Part shown: one piece after another, positions 33,989 through 45,000 of the stretch | Layout: each line of letters begins with the position of its first letter | Numbering within the stretch: position 1 is the stretch's first letter | NCBI RefSeq assembly: GCF_020623625.1 | Contig: NC_060200.1 | Span: 2,123,501-2,187,500 of the forward strand | DNA length: 64,000 nt | Direction of reading: 5' to 3' | Origin: Saccharomycodes ludwigii | Lineage: Eukaryota > Ascomycota > Saccharomycetes > Saccharomycodales > Saccharomycodaceae | Program-made: the position numbers and the translations under genes | Notes under the pieces: model-generated | Told to the model about the DNA's origin: nothing | Seen by the model: the letters and a program-made list of their open reading frames with translations, nothing else | The model's database searches: none

Positions 33989-34033
<45 letters not shown>
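33989..34033. repeat. ATT microsatellite
   Basis: About 15 pure ATT units between the convergent RCL1 and MVP1 genes, followed by a CA/TA run at 34056-34090. Confidence 0.95.
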
Positions 34034-34034
<1 letters not shown>

Positions 34035-34055
34035 CTTTCTTTTTAGTAATATAAA

Positions 34056-34088
<33 letters not shown>

Positions 34089-34114
34089 CAATAAATAAAG
34101 AAAGAATATATACA

Positions 34115-35770
34115 TCACCTACTTAGCGGCATGTTTTCTAAATTATTTTGTAATTTATCCCATGCATTAGAATTTAAATCCATATATTTACCCTGCAAAG
34201 CAGCCCATTCACGGAACATATTGGTCACTAAAAACTGAGTTTCATGGAATATAGCAAATTCCTGTAAAATACATTCCTTAATTAACCACGACCTGTTAAG
34301 TTGTTCTTGTATACTTTTTCTGTCCTGTTTAATACTAGCCTCTAATTTGTCGTAAACAGCACCCCTCAAATCTGGCTTCCCTCTCATAGACTCTAGTTTT
34401 TCTGCATTTAATTCAATTCTTCTTTGTAATTGCGGAACAGTACTGCCTGCCATCATTTCATATCTTTCGAATAACCCCTTTAATGCAAATAGAATTTCGA
34501 TATAAGTTTTAAATTTTTCACTTAAAGTTTTCTTCACTTCTTTATTTTCTTTTAAAGTCAAGTCCACACATGTATCCAAATGAGCTTCTATCATTTCAAA
34601 GTGTGTGTTAATATCTGCCACCGTAGTATCTTTGTCTAATGGATACAATTTGGAAGTGCATTCTTTAGTGAATTTATCTAAATAATGTTTCAATTGATAC
34701 CTTTCCATTGCAGCAGCCTTCATTCTCTTCTCGTATCTTTCTATTAGTATGGTTATTTTGGTCCAATATTCCAACGATGTATCTAAATTATCTCTTAATG
34801 AATTCCAAATTTCAGAATATTCATTTTTCCACATCTTGACAAATTTTTTGTCTATTTTTTTGTCAGAAAACTCTTCAGTGGTATCATAAATAGCTTGTTT
34901 CCTCCAGGTGGATAAGTCAGTAGGGACTGTTAAAAAGGTCAAAACTAGATCGTCATTTTTTAGCACCGGATGTTTCATGATTAAATTGGTAAATCTCGAC
35001 AAACCTAACCTCCTTCTTTCCAAGAAAATTGGATCCTTATTTTGCGAACCAATCATTTTGGGGGGCAATTCGGGTATTAGTCTGAATGGATATTTTTTTA
35101 ATAAAACTTCTTGTAGCCAAACAAAATCTGAATAGCGACGAACAACTTTTTTGCTTGAATCGTTGGGGAGAGTTACCACTGGGTTAGGTAATACAATCAA
35201 AGGGCGTATTAGGTAATTAGTATGTTTGAATAATAATCCCTCTCGCTCCGGCAATTCTTCGATTTCCACTAAATCACGCTCTAAACTATTAAAAGTTTTT
35301 CTTGCGTTCTGGAACCAAAGCTCATCATCTGTATCCAATTCTTCCTCTTCATAGTCATTTTGGACAAGTGGACCTCCCAAAATACCATTTCTGTTTTTAG
35401 CATGCATAATTTGTGGTGAAGATAGTGGATTATCTAAAGCATTAGTAAAAGTAAGTGCTGTGATTTTGGTGTTATTTGATAAGTTATCCTCAAAGGCATC
35501 AGTTAGCGGGCTAATATTATTATTGTTATTATTTGTGATGGTGGCAATAGTATTATTCCCCCACACGGACCCAATGTGTGTGTCTGAGTTGGTGGAAACT
35601 AATTCATCCACGTTGTTATTGTTCCAAGTGCTAAATGACATGCGAGAATCAGTGGTGTCATTAGTGTTAGGTAACTCGGTGTATGTTGTTTTATTATTTT
35701 CCTTATTTTCTTCAGTTCTTTTATTGAACTCGTCAGCCCAAGGGTCAGGTTCATTATTCAGTAAATTCAT
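34115..35770 (-). CDS. MVP1: Sorting nexin Mvp1
   Basis: 551 residues (511 in S. cerevisiae). The N-terminal 150 residues are disordered, Asn/Thr-rich and start with MNLLNNEPDPWADEFN. A PX domain follows with the phosphoinositide-binding RRYSDFVWLQEVLLKKYPF near residue 210, LIPELPPKMIG and RRRLGLSRFTNLIMKHPVL. The C-terminal half is a helical BAR domain (MKAAAMERYQLKHYLDKFTK, LFERYEMMAGSTVPQLQRRI). Mvp1 coats endosomal tubules for retromer-independent recycling and vacuolar sorting. Position and strand match YMR004W, beside TAF4 in the chromosome XIII track. Confidence 0.94.
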   Translation of the reverse strand: MNLLNNEPDPWADEFNKRTEENKENNKTTYTELPNTNDTTDSRMSFSTWNNNNVDELVSTNSDTHIGSVWGNNTIATITNNNNNNISPLTDAFEDNLSNNTKITALTFTNALDNPLSSPQIMHAKNRNGILGGPLVQNDYEEEELDTDDELWFQNARKTFNSLERDLVEIEELPEREGLLFKHTNYLIRPLIVLPNPVVTLPNDSSKKVVRRYSDFVWLQEVLLKKYPFRLIPELPPKMIGSQNKDPIFLERRRLGLSRFTNLIMKHPVLKNDDLVLTFLTVPTDLSTWRKQAIYDTTEEFSDKKIDKKFVKMWKNEYSEIWNSLRDNLDTSLEYWTKITILIERYEKRMKAAAMERYQLKHYLDKFTKECTSKLYPLDKDTTVADINTHFEMIEAHLDTCVDLTLKENKEVKKTLSEKFKTYIEILFALKGLFERYEMMAGSTVPQLQRRIELNAEKLESMRGKPDLRGAVYDKLEASIKQDRKSIQEQLNRSWLIKECILQEFAIFHETQFLVTNMFREWAALQGKYMDLNSNAWDKLQNNLENMPLSR

Positions 35771-36173
35771 TTTTAGTAGTTGTTTATTATTGTTGTTGAT
35801 GTTATTGATATTATTCCTTTTTTTTTTTTAAAAAAAAAAAATAGTTCTTAAATTATATATGGGTTAAATAGTTAAACTTTTCTTGGTAAAGGTGAATGTA
35901 TCCCAAAGAATTTACATAAACAAAAAAAAAAGTGTTTTATAATTTAATGCGTTTGGCTGTTGTGTTAAACTTTTTTTTTTTATCATCCTTTAGTAAAATT
36001 AAAAAAAAAAATTAAAAAAAATAAAAAAAAAAATAAAAAAAGGGCAGCTCGCAATACTTGACGGCATACACAATGTAGAAGCATCACCAACGTTAAAACT
36101 TAGTAGAAATAAAAAAGTGTATAAAATAAAGTATATACTTGGCATTTACATATCTAATAGGCAATATCTCAAT
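35771..36173. other. Intergenic region, MVP1 promoter / MDM12 3' flank
   Basis: No gene seen. Mostly A/T homopolymer stretches, including A-rich DNA at 36001-36041. Confidence 0.75.
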
Positions 36174-37187
36174 TTATTCAAACTCAAAATCTATCCAACC
36201 GGGCCAGCATATTTCTTTGCGTATTATATTCCTTAAGCTTTCTAAAATGAAATTTTCTACCTCATTTACGTTACGGATCCCAGTGTTATAAGTATTCTGC
36301 AAATCATTGCCACTGTTACCACTATTTCTGTTCTTGTTGGTATTATTTGTATCAGCACTAGATGTTTTATTAGAAATATTTATATTATTGCGATTACTAC
36401 TCGGTGGAATTGAAGAATTTAGTAACGATGCATATGGCACCGATTTGGAATTTCTATCCATAACGTTAGTAGTCCCATTGTTACTATCATCATCCCCACC
36501 TCCTATCACACTAGATATATCCATTCTACGTATAAATTGTATTCTCTCCATAGAAGGCTGATAATTATATGTAAGCTCATCTGAGTTCTTAATAGCATTG
36601 TTATCCAGTTCATCATCGCTCACATCACATAAACATGAAAAAAAAAGTTGTCCCTTTGATTTTAAATATGCAACTAAACATAATGAATGAATGCCTATAT
36701 TTGAAACGCTCAATTTTAATGGCAACGATAAAAAGTCTTGAGTTGGATAATTCAATACCACTTCCGCGCTTATTTCTATTAATAAATCGCCTTTATATTC
36801 TACATCTAATAAAAATTGTATATCCATTTCATTCTTTTCAAAAAAACCTTGTTGGTTATCGTTTTCATGGCGGTAAGCAGAAGAATTGATATCGTCCTTA
36901 TTTGACTGGGGATCTTTTCCATTAAGATCTGTTTTTTCTTTTGCAGTATCTCCTTGTTCTTCTTTATGATTTGGATCCTCTGGATAATAAAAATGAGGTA
37001 AAGGATCACTTATTTGTTTCAAAACCAAAGAAGGTGGTATTGATCCGATCTCAAAATTAGTGATTCGTAAATTCTTAATGTAGCTGGGTAATTCTATATT
37101 AGATAAATGGGTATTAAAAAATGACTTTATTGTTTCATTTATATTTTTTTGATTTTGTATTTTGGACCAATCTATTTCAAAAGACAT
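36174..37187 (-). CDS. MDM12: ERMES subunit Mdm12
   Basis: 337 residues (271 in S. cerevisiae). The SMP lipid-transfer domain of Mdm12 is clear at the start (MSFEIDWSKIQ, LPSYIKNLRITNFEIGSIPP) and continues after a hydrophilic insert with MDIQFLLDVEYKGDLLIEIS, TQDFLSLPLKLSVSNIGIHS and LKSKGQLFFSCLCDV. It ends with VENFILESLRNIIRKEICWP, the usual C-terminal helix. Two insertions account for the extra length: one rich in Lys/Asp/Asn near residues 75-115, and one rich in Ser/Asn/Thr near 225-310. Mdm12 bridges the ER and mitochondrial outer membrane with Mmm1, Mdm34 and Mdm10. It lies next to COQ10 in opposite orientation, as YOL009C does. Confidence 0.95.
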   Translation of the reverse strand: MSFEIDWSKIQNQKNINETIKSFFNTHLSNIELPSYIKNLRITNFEIGSIPPSLVLKQISDPLPHFYYPEDPNHKEEQGDTAKEKTDLNGKDPQSNKDDINSSAYRHENDNQQGFFEKNEMDIQFLLDVEYKGDLLIEISAEVVLNYPTQDFLSLPLKLSVSNIGIHSLCLVAYLKSKGQLFFSCLCDVSDDELDNNAIKNSDELTYNYQPSMERIQFIRRMDISSVIGGGDDDSNNGTTNVMDRNSKSVPYASLLNSSIPPSSNRNNINISNKTSSADTNNTNKNRNSGNSGNDLQNTYNTGIRNVNEVENFILESLRNIIRKEICWPGWIDFEFE

Positions 37188-37641
37188 TTGTAAATTTATT
37201 ATTTGTTTCGCAGAGGATAGATCTTCTTTATATATATATTATTAATTATTTATATCCTATTTAGTTTCTGTTCTTTTTTCCTTAGAGGGGGATGAACATC
37301 TGAGTGATTACTAGACCAGACAATATCTCTTTAAACATGTAAAGGTACGTATTGCAATGGTAAAAAAAACTTTGACCCCTCAGAGAAGTCTGCAGTATAA
37401 ACTATATATATATATATTTTTGGTCAACTTTACAAATAGTTTATTCGGGTAAAGAAATTTATATTCATATTTCCACAACTACAACAAATAAAAACATTAA
37501 AAAGTCTTTTATTTTTGTTTGTGCTCCGAAAAATCGTTAATAAAAAGAGTTATAATTTGTAACAAGTACGCACACTCAATTGCTTAAACATAGTTTACAA
37601 AATATATTCAGTCAAGGGTCCCATTCATTTTGTACTTTAGC
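37188..37641. other. Divergent promoter region MDM12 / COQ10
   Basis: No gene seen. It contains a Reb1-like CGGGTAA (37446-37452) and a TA run at 37403-37418. Confidence 0.75.
37446..37452 (+). promoter_or_regulatory. Reb1-like site
   Basis: CGGGTAA in the MDM12/COQ10 divergent promoter, 190 bases before the COQ10 ATG. Confidence 0.45.
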
Positions 37642-38352
37642 ATGCCTATTATCTTATCAAGGAATGTCACAATAAGGTGTAATTCAACACTTTATAATTT
37701 AGTTAAATCAAAGACAACTTCATCACTGCTTTATAACAATTCACAAATATGTTTTTCCGGCTATCAAGTTAAAAGACATATTTTTGGTTTAGGCAATATC
37801 ACCGCTACAGCTTCAATACCTGAACAAAAATATATTTTGAATAAAACGGTTATCGCACCAGTAAATATAATGTATGACGTCGTATCAGAAGTTTCTAAAT
37901 ATCAAGAATTTATTCCATATTGTGTCGAATCATTTGTTAACAAACGAGATCCTAAAACCAACAAACCAATTGAAGCAGGTTTGCGTGTTGGTTTTAGGCA
38001 ATATGATGAAAAATTTGTTTGCAAGGTAATTTGCAATTGCAATATTAATAGTAATGATAAAACTGTGATCGACAATAACATAAAAAATGATGAGGTGAAA
38101 ACCGTTGTTGCTGAATCTTTAACACATGGCTTATTTGATGTTTTATATACAAAATGGACAATTAAGCCACATCCTACCCGTACTAATGCCTCCGAAGTTG
38201 AATTATTACTGAAATTTAAGTTTCATTCAAGATTGTATAATAGTGTTTCTTCTATATTTGCAAAAAGTGTTACGGAATTGGTTATGAATTCCTTTAGTAA
38301 ACGTGCTGGATTTGTACAAAAACAACAACATTTAAGATCAAAAAAGTTGTAA
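37642..38352 (+). CDS. COQ10: Mitochondrial coenzyme Q binding protein Coq10
   Basis: 236 residues from the first ATG (207 in S. cerevisiae). The N-terminal 50 residues are basic and hydroxylated, a mitochondrial presequence. The START-like polyketide cyclase domain follows: LNKTVIAPVNIMYDVVSEVS, KYQEFIPYCVESFVNKRD, GLRVGFRQYDEKFVCKV, SLTHGLFDVLYTKWTIKPHP and VELLLKFKFHSRLYNSVSS. Coq10 binds coenzyme Q in the inner membrane and is needed for its efficient biosynthesis and use in respiration. A short Asn/Asp-rich insert near residue 140 adds length. It matches YOL008W, next to MDM12. The frame extends 12 bases upstream of the ATG without another start. Confidence 0.94.
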   Translation: MPIILSRNVTIRCNSTLYNLVKSKTTSSLLYNNSQICFSGYQVKRHIFGLGNITATASIPEQKYILNKTVIAPVNIMYDVVSEVSKYQEFIPYCVESFVNKRDPKTNKPIEAGLRVGFRQYDEKFVCKVICNCNINSNDKTVIDNNIKNDEVKTVVAESLTHGLFDVLYTKWTIKPHPTRTNASEVELLLKFKFHSRLYNSVSSIFAKSVTELVMNSFSKRAGFVQKQQHLRSKKL

Positions 38353-38547
38353 AATAAAATAGGTTTGTTGAATAACTCGTATTTGGAAATGTTTAACTAT
38401 ATAGTGTCAGATAAATAAATGAAATTCATGAATATAAAATATAGTAGCAGCATAAAACCTTAAATAGTGGTATCAAAGATAAAAATAATAAAGGGCATTG
38501 AATAAATATTGATCATAAACTAAAAATAAAGACAAAGGCGGGGTCGG

Positions 38548-38582
<35 letters not shown>

Positions 38583-38612
38583 ATACACACATTTTTGTAA
38601 GTGTTAAAAGTT

Positions 38613-39749
38613 TTAGTTTTTTGTTTTATTTTCATCTTCAAACCATTTGAGACCCCACCAAGCAACAACTGAAGTTAAAACTCCCAAAAAAAATCTTTTA
38701 TCTCTTGGCTCTAATTCCTTACATGATGCACTGAAGTTATCATTCTTATAGTCATTGTCAGCATCCTCCCTTTTTTCATTAATAAATTTACCCTTATAAG
38801 AAATAGTCGAAAGTTCCTGTTTAACTTTTGGAAGAGAAGTAGTTTCTTCTTGTTCTGCCGTAAAAACTTTAACCCCTTCGATATCTGGAGTTATAAGTGT
38901 CTGTGTAACATTTTTACTAGCAGTAACTGAATTGTTAGCTCTTTTTTCAAATGGTGTAACTTTCTTCATTGAAGCCTCCTTAGTCAAAGGTATCATATAC
39001 AAAATATGTTTATCTTCGTTTTTGTGCAAATTTGCTTCCAAAGACAGAATATTAGGAAACTCTACAGAGTCAACACCCTTACCAGTTAACTTAATGTGCT
39101 TTGAGGAAATGTTCTTGTTTGTGTTATTAATAATGTCGGTAATAGTATTGGTGTTTTTATTATTGATATCCTTCTTGTTATGAAGCTTACTAGCATTAAT
39201 TTTTTTATTCGTAGACTTTAGGTTATTGCGAACAGTAACCCGGTTGTAGTCTTTTAAAGTTGGATGTCGATTTCCGTTAATATGGTTGCTATTAACAGTT
39301 TCATTGTCGCAATTAATGGATTTTATGTTCTGTTGAGTAGGATGCACTTTAGTACTGCTATTAGGCCTCTTAGAAATAAAAGAGTTGTTATTTATCTTAT
39401 TATTAGTAAAAACAGTAGTAGCCGCAGTAGTGGTATGATGTGATAAAGAATACGATCTTTGATTATTAGTTATAGAAGAGCTCTCAAAAGCAGAAATGCG
39501 AGAAATTAAATCAGATTTCTTACCAGAAACTTTTAACCCTCTATTTTTACATTCGATTTTCAAATGTTTTAAACTCATCTTGGAATATTTATCATTAGAA
39601 GTATTAAATAAGGTAGTATGATCTTGTTTGTTAGTGTTATGAACAAATCTTACACCAATACTGCCACTAAGTTGGCTTGCACTCCTTCTTTTTTTCAAAC
39701 ATGACGACGTCAATGTAGAACCAGCAGTTTTTCTTAGAGATAATGACAT
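38613..39749 (-). CDS. AIM34: Mitochondrial SAP-domain protein Aim34
   Basis: 378 residues, longer than Aim34 of S. cerevisiae (198). Visible elements are a basic N-terminus compatible with mitochondrial import, a SAP motif near residues 57-90 (MSLKHLKIECKNRGLKVSGK and KSDLISRISAF), a long Asn/Lys/Thr-rich disordered middle, and one C-terminal hydrophobic segment followed by an acidic end (FFLGVLTSVVAWWGLKWFED). Aim34 is a poorly characterised mitochondrial protein whose loss affects mitochondrial inheritance or respiratory growth; no biochemical activity is known. The call rests on the SAP motif, the C-terminal segment and its place between MVP1 and MIX17 in the YMR001-YMR006 track. It converges with COQ10. 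Confidence 0.82.
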   Translation of the reverse strand: MSLSLRKTAGSTLTSSCLKKRRSASQLSGSIGVRFVHNTNKQDHTTLFNTSNDKYSKMSLKHLKIECKNRGLKVSGKKSDLISRISAFESSSITNNQRSYSLSHHTTTAATTVFTNNKINNNSFISKRPNSSTKVHPTQQNIKSINCDNETVNSNHINGNRHPTLKDYNRVTVRNNLKSTNKKINASKLHNKKDINNKNTNTITDIINNTNKNISSKHIKLTGKGVDSVEFPNILSLEANLHKNEDKHILYMIPLTKEASMKKVTPFEKRANNSVTASKNVTQTLITPDIEGVKVFTAEQEETTSLPKVKQELSTISYKGKFINEKREDADNDYKNDNFSASCKELEPRDKRFFLGVLTSVVAWWGLKWFEDENKTKN

Positions 39750-40543
39750 CTTTTTGTACGGCTAGGCGTTTAAAGCTCAATTTATTAATCTTACTTTATG
39801 TTTTATAACATTACAGTGTATACGTATAGTATTGGTACTTTAATAGAACGAGGAACCAACCAGTTCTCCATTTGTTAGATTCCAAGGGAAAAAAAAGATA
39901 AAAAAAAGATAAAAAAAAGATAAAAAAAGAAAAAAAAAAAGAAAAAAAGAAAAACAGAAAAAAAGAAAAAAAGGAAAAAAGAAACTTTATACATATTTAT
40001 GCGTTCGGGAGAGTTTAATTGGCTATAAGAAAATAATCATGTGACAGTATAAAAAAATAAATTAAAAAAAAAAAATTATACTATTTTATCCGAACAAGGA
40101 AAAAAAAAACAAGAAAAAAAAAAGACATCAACAGTAATTGAACTACATGTCTCTTAGGTATCCCAGCCCTTAAAATTTTTACAACTCATTTTAAAGAAAA
40201 TAAGTACTCAACTTCAAGCACTAACAACAACAATGGGTAAAGTCTAAGTAACGGAATAAAAAGCCACTTATGCCATCTTTTTCAACCAAGAGAAATGGTA
40301 CTATCATTTATAACATACTGCACGCTTGATGCGTCAAAGATAATTTAATAAAACTAGATTAAATATAATTTATTTACAGATAAAAGCAAAAAGAACAAAA
40401 TAATTAGATAAAAGTTAGTCACAATATAATATACTCAAATTAAACATGTGAATCCATTTTATCCTTCTTTACTTTTTTTTCTTTCGATTATTAATGTAAC
40501 GTGTGCCATAGGAATAATAATATAGAATGTATAATAAATATAT

Positions 40544-40581
<38 letters not shown>

Positions 40582-40671
40582 TGCATTTTGTCTTATTTTA
40601 TTTTATTTTACTTCAGTTTTAACAGCCAATCCAAAATTAAAATCCTCAAAAATCAACAATATGCTATGTGT
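39750..40671. other. Intergenic region, AIM34 promoter / MIX17 3' flank
   Basis: No gene seen. It begins with purine-rich A/G sequence at 39887-39985, including three AAAAAAAAGAT-like units, and ends with a T tract at 40547-40576. Confidence 0.75.
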
Positions 40672-41148
40672 TCAGTATTGGCGAGCAGCTTCTTGACAGG
40701 CTTTCAACTGCTGTAAATAATAATCACAAATCTGCATGTTACCTTGGTTGTCTTCTAAACAACGAGTAAAGTTTCTTGCATCGACATCACAGCTTCTAGC
40801 AACTTGTTGGTCTAATTGTTGTTGCTGAGCAGGAGCAGCTGCAACTTGCTCCTGTTGAGCAGCAGCAGCAGCATCAGAAGACCCAGATCCTGAAAACAGA
40901 CCAGTTAAACCAGCACCAATGGTATGTCCAACGGCACTCCCAACAGCAACACCTGCAGCAGTGCTGGCCATTTGGGCAAACATGCCTGGTTGTTTTGGTT
41001 GTGAAACAGCAGCTGGTTGAGAGTACTGGGTACTAGTTGGAGCTGGAGTTGAAACTGGGGTAGAAGCTGAATGAGTTGGAGCAGCCATAGTATGAGCAGA
41101 ACGGGATTGAACTACTGGTCTGGAAGAACGACCTCTTGAACGAGCCAT
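40672..41148 (-). CDS. MIX17: Twin CX9C mitochondrial protein Mix17 (CHCHD2/CHCHD10 family)
   Basis: 158 residues (156 in S. cerevisiae). The N-terminus is Arg/Ser/Pro-rich (MARSRGRSSRPVVQSRSAHT), followed by a Pro/Thr/Gln-rich stretch and a glycine-alanine hydrophobic segment (MASTAAGVAVGSAVGHTIGA). The C-terminal CHCH domain has Cys120/Cys130 and Cys141/Cys151, each pair spaced by nine residues. It is an intermembrane-space protein oxidised by Mia40 and related to human CHCHD2/CHCHD10. Its position beside AIM34 matches YMR002W. In S. cerevisiae the next gene is CDC5, whereas here the adhesin and TOP1 lie between, as expected for interleaved tracks plus an added gene. Confidence 0.95.
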   Translation of the reverse strand: MARSRGRSSRPVVQSRSAHTMAAPTHSASTPVSTPAPTSTQYSQPAAVSQPKQPGMFAQMASTAAGVAVGSAVGHTIGAGLTGLFSGSGSSDAAAAAQQEQVAAAPAQQQQLDQQVARSCDVDARNFTRCLEDNQGNMQICDYYLQQLKACQEAARQY

Positions 41149-42071
41149 TTTTATATATATATTTTTATGTGTGTTTTCTTGACTTTCTTTTCTTTTTCTT
41201 TTTTGAATAATTATATGTCTATATTCAAAAATCTATCGTCTGAGTGATAAAAAAATTCAATGCAATTATATAAGATACCTTTACTTTTAAAGAGTAGGAG
41301 AAAAGGTAAAAAGAAAGATTGCTCAAAGCTGAGCCGACTTGTTACATTCTGTTTTGCCTTCGTCTTTTTATATGTTTGAAAATCAATCTGGGTAAAAAAA
41401 TAGTTTTATACACAGAAAAAAAAAAAAAAAAAAAAATACCGGGTAAAAAGTAAAAGAGTGATTCGTTAATAACAGTAAATTGAACTGCACGTTTTTGCGC
41501 AATAGAAAATAAATAAATAAATAAATAAATAAAAAACAGCTTTGGTATCGCCTACGGTATTTATTCTTTCTATCGTTTTACTGTAAGTCTTACCCTGCCC
41601 AGATGGCAATATTTATTATACATTGCCGAGTTCGGAAAAGTTTAACCATGCCTAAAAAACTTGTCTCTGTACAACTTTTTTATATAATGAATACGTGGAT
41701 CAACAAAAATAAAAAATAAAAAGCACAAGTAATGATAATAAAAGTTCTAGAAACTTCTCTAATGTTATTATTATTATTATATCGCTATACGTACTTAACA
41801 TATAAGTTCTGTAAACGTTGATAATGCTAAAAGACCGAAAGTCCGCTATTGGACTTGTATTCTACTTCCCAAAACCTGCGTAAGCATCATACTACTAAAT
41901 GTCAAATAACTTATTTGTTACAATATAAATATATTAATACTAAAAACAGAAAAGTATAACTGTTCCTACTTGCCTATTTATAGCATATAATTAAAAAATA
42001 ACAAGATAAAAGGAAAGTATATCGTAAAAATTGTTTTAAAAAATTTAGCATATAAAATAAAACATTTACCT
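41149..42071. other. Intergenic region, MIX17 promoter / adhesin 3' flank
   Basis: No gene seen. It contains a Reb1-like site (41439-41446) directly after an A tract, and an AAAT repeat near 41508-41532. CSI2, expected near here from S. cerevisiae order, is absent. Confidence 0.75.
41439..41446 (+). promoter_or_regulatory. Reb1-like site
   Basis: CCGGGTAA, about 290 bases before the MIX17 ATG, adjoining a poly(A) tract. Confidence 0.5.
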
Positions 42072-45000
42072 CTAAAACAAAAAAACAAAAACGATAATAA
42101 TACCGTAAAAGTATAGGCTTGCATTGTTCTTGTTAGCATCAGCTTGAAAGCTGGAAAGTGAGAAGGTACTATACTGGTTTAAAACAGAAGCCGTGGCTGA
42201 GGAATGTTGTGCGTCAACACTTGATATTCCTATCTTAAAAGCACTCGTATTAGTAGCAGCATCTTGGGTAGTTGACCTGACATTACTAATTGTAATAATA
42301 GTAGTATCAGATGAAATACCAGTAACAAAACCTCCTTCTGTACCCGTGTATTCCGTAACCCTGGTGCTAAGACTAGCGCTTCTAACACTAATAAAAAATG
42401 TATTAGTTACGGTTGAAATTTCAGGAACAAAAACCATTGAAGTGTTTTGTATTTTAGTACAGTCACCACCACAAAAAGTAGAATATTTATTTGCTTCGGT
42501 AGAAACCGTAAGATCATCAGAACCAACAGAAGGATAAATATTCATAGTAGAGCAGGTACTTTTACTGATAACATTATCGATAGTAGTAGTGTTATTATCT
42601 GTGTCCAACGTGTTTAATGTTGAAAAATTAACAGGATATGTATTTGAGATAACAGTAGAATCTGTTGTATCAATGAAAACATTTGATAATGTAGATGGCA
42701 AAAAAGTAACTGTATTGGCATTTGATATACTAGAAGATGTGCGAGTACCGAATGTAGCGGTCATAGTGGGAATTATTGAAATGGAACTAGTATATAAAGT
42801 AGTATCAGAGGATGTAGCAAATTCAGGAGATGACAAGGAAACAAGTGAAGTGATAGTAGAAGAAGAAAAATACATAATAGATGAAACAACATCGGATAAT
42901 TTAAAAGATAATGTGCTTGATAAAATATTAGTGGTACTGTTAAAATAACCAAAAACCGGTGTTTCCACATAGATTATGGTTGACGTGGTAGGAACCCCGT
43001 CTGTGCCAGTTGTTGTATATGCACTTGTAGAGTACGTACTAGTGTATGTACCAGTCCATGGCCCAGTAGTTGTTGTAGTTCCACTAGCTTCTGGCGTTTC
43101 CACATAGATTATGGTTGAAGTGGTAGGAACCCCGTCTGTGCCAGTTGTTGTATACACACTTGTAGAGTACGTACTAGTGTATGTACCAGTCCATGGCCCA
43201 GTAGTTGTTGTAGTTCCACTAGCTTCTGGCGTTTCCACATAGATTATGGTTGACGTGGTAGGAACCCCATCTGTGCCAGTTGTTGTATATGCACTTGTAG
43301 AGTACGTACTGGTGTATGTACCAGTCCATGGCCCAGTAGTTGTTGTAGTTCTACTAGCTTCTGGTGTTTCCACATAGATTATGGTTGACGTGGTAGGAAC
43401 CCCGTCTGTGCCGGTATTTGTGAATATACTTGTAGAATACGTACTAGTGTATGTACCAGTCCATGGTCCAGTAGTTGTTTTAGTTCCACTAGCTTCTGGC
43501 GTTTCCACATAGATTATGGTTGACGTGGTAGGAACCCCGTCTGTGCCAGTTGTTGTATACACACTTGTAGAGTACGTACTAGTGTATGTACCAGTCCATG
43601 GTCCAGTAGTTGTTGTAGTTCCACTAGCTTCTGGCGTTTCCACATAGATTATGGTTGACGTGGTAGGAACCCCATCTGTGCCAGTTGTTGTATATACACT
43701 TGTAGAGTACGTACTAGTGTATGTACCAGTCCATGGTCCAGTAGTTGTTGTAGTTCCATTAGCTTCTGGCGTTTCCACATAGATTATGGTTGACGTGGTA
43801 GGAACCCCGTCTGTACCGGTATTAGTGAATATACTTGTAGAATACGTACTAGTGTATGTACCAGTCCATGGCCCAGTAGTTGTTGTAGTTCCACTAGCTT
43901 CTGGCGTTTCCACATAGATTATGGTTGAAGTGGTAGGAACCCCGTCTGTGCCAGTTGTTGTATATACACTTGTAGAGTACGTACTAGTGTATGTACCAGT
44001 CCATGGCCCAGTAGTTGTTGTAGTTCTACTAGCTTCTGGTGTTTCCACATAGATTATGGTTGACGTGGTAGGAACCCCGTCTGTGCCGGTATTTGTGAAT
44101 ATACTTGTAGAATACGTACTAGTGTATGTACCAGTCCATGATCCAGTAGTTGTTGTAGTTCCACTAGCTTCTGGCGTTTCCACATAGATTATGGTTGACG
44201 TGGTAGGAACCCCATCTGTGCCAGTTGTTGTATATGCACTTGTAGAGTACGTACTGGTGTATGTACCAGTCCATGGCCCAGTAGTTGTTGTAGTTCCACT
44301 AGCTTCTGGCGTTTCCACATAGATTATGGTTGAAGTGGTAGGAACCCCGTCTGTGCCAGTTGTTGTATACACACTTGTAGAGTACGTACTAGTGTATGTA
44401 CCAGTCCATGGCCCAGTAGTTGTTGTAGTTCTACTAGCTTCTGGCGTTTCCACATAGATTATGGTTGACGTGGTAGGAACCCCGTCTGTGCCGGTATTAG
44501 TGAATATACTTGTAGAATACGTACTAGTGTATGTACCAGTCCATGGTCCAGTAGTTGTTGTAGTTCCACTAGCTTCTGGCGTTTCCACATAGATTATGGT
44601 TGACGTGGTAGGAACCCCATCTGTGCCAGTTGTTGTATATACACTTGTAGAGTACGTACTAGTGTATGTACCAGTCCATGGCCCAGTAGTTGTTGTAGTT
44701 CCACTAGCTTCTGGCGTTTCCACATAGATTATGGTTGACGTGGTAGGAACCCCGTCTGTGCCGGTATTAGTGAATATACTTGTAGAATACGTACTAGTGT
44801 ATGTACCAGTCCATGGCCCAGTAGTTGTTGTAGTTCCACTAGCTTCTGGCGTTTCCACATAGATTATGGTTGACGTGGTAGGAACCCCATCTGTGCCAGT
44901 TGTTGTATATACACTTGTAGAGTACGTACTAGTGTATGTACCAGTCCATGGCCCAGTAGTTGTTGTAGTTCCACTAGCTTCTGGCGTTTCCACATAGATT

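Noticed and set aside
40231-40260. ATGGGTAAAG after CAACAACA, reminiscent of the start of EF-1 alpha
   Set aside because: The frame stops after four codons and the resemblance is too short to call a relic or an exon.
41620-41700. TTCGGAA core (TTCCGAA on the minus strand) suggesting a point-centromere CDEIII element
   Set aside because: The flanking bases match CDEIII poorly, there is no CDEI (RTCACRTG) at the right distance and no very AT-rich 80-90 bp CDEII between.
42193-42948. Plus-strand ORFs of 114 and 119 codons opposite the adhesin C-terminus
   Set aside because: Antisense to a confidently coding Ser/Thr-rich region. No family resemblance.
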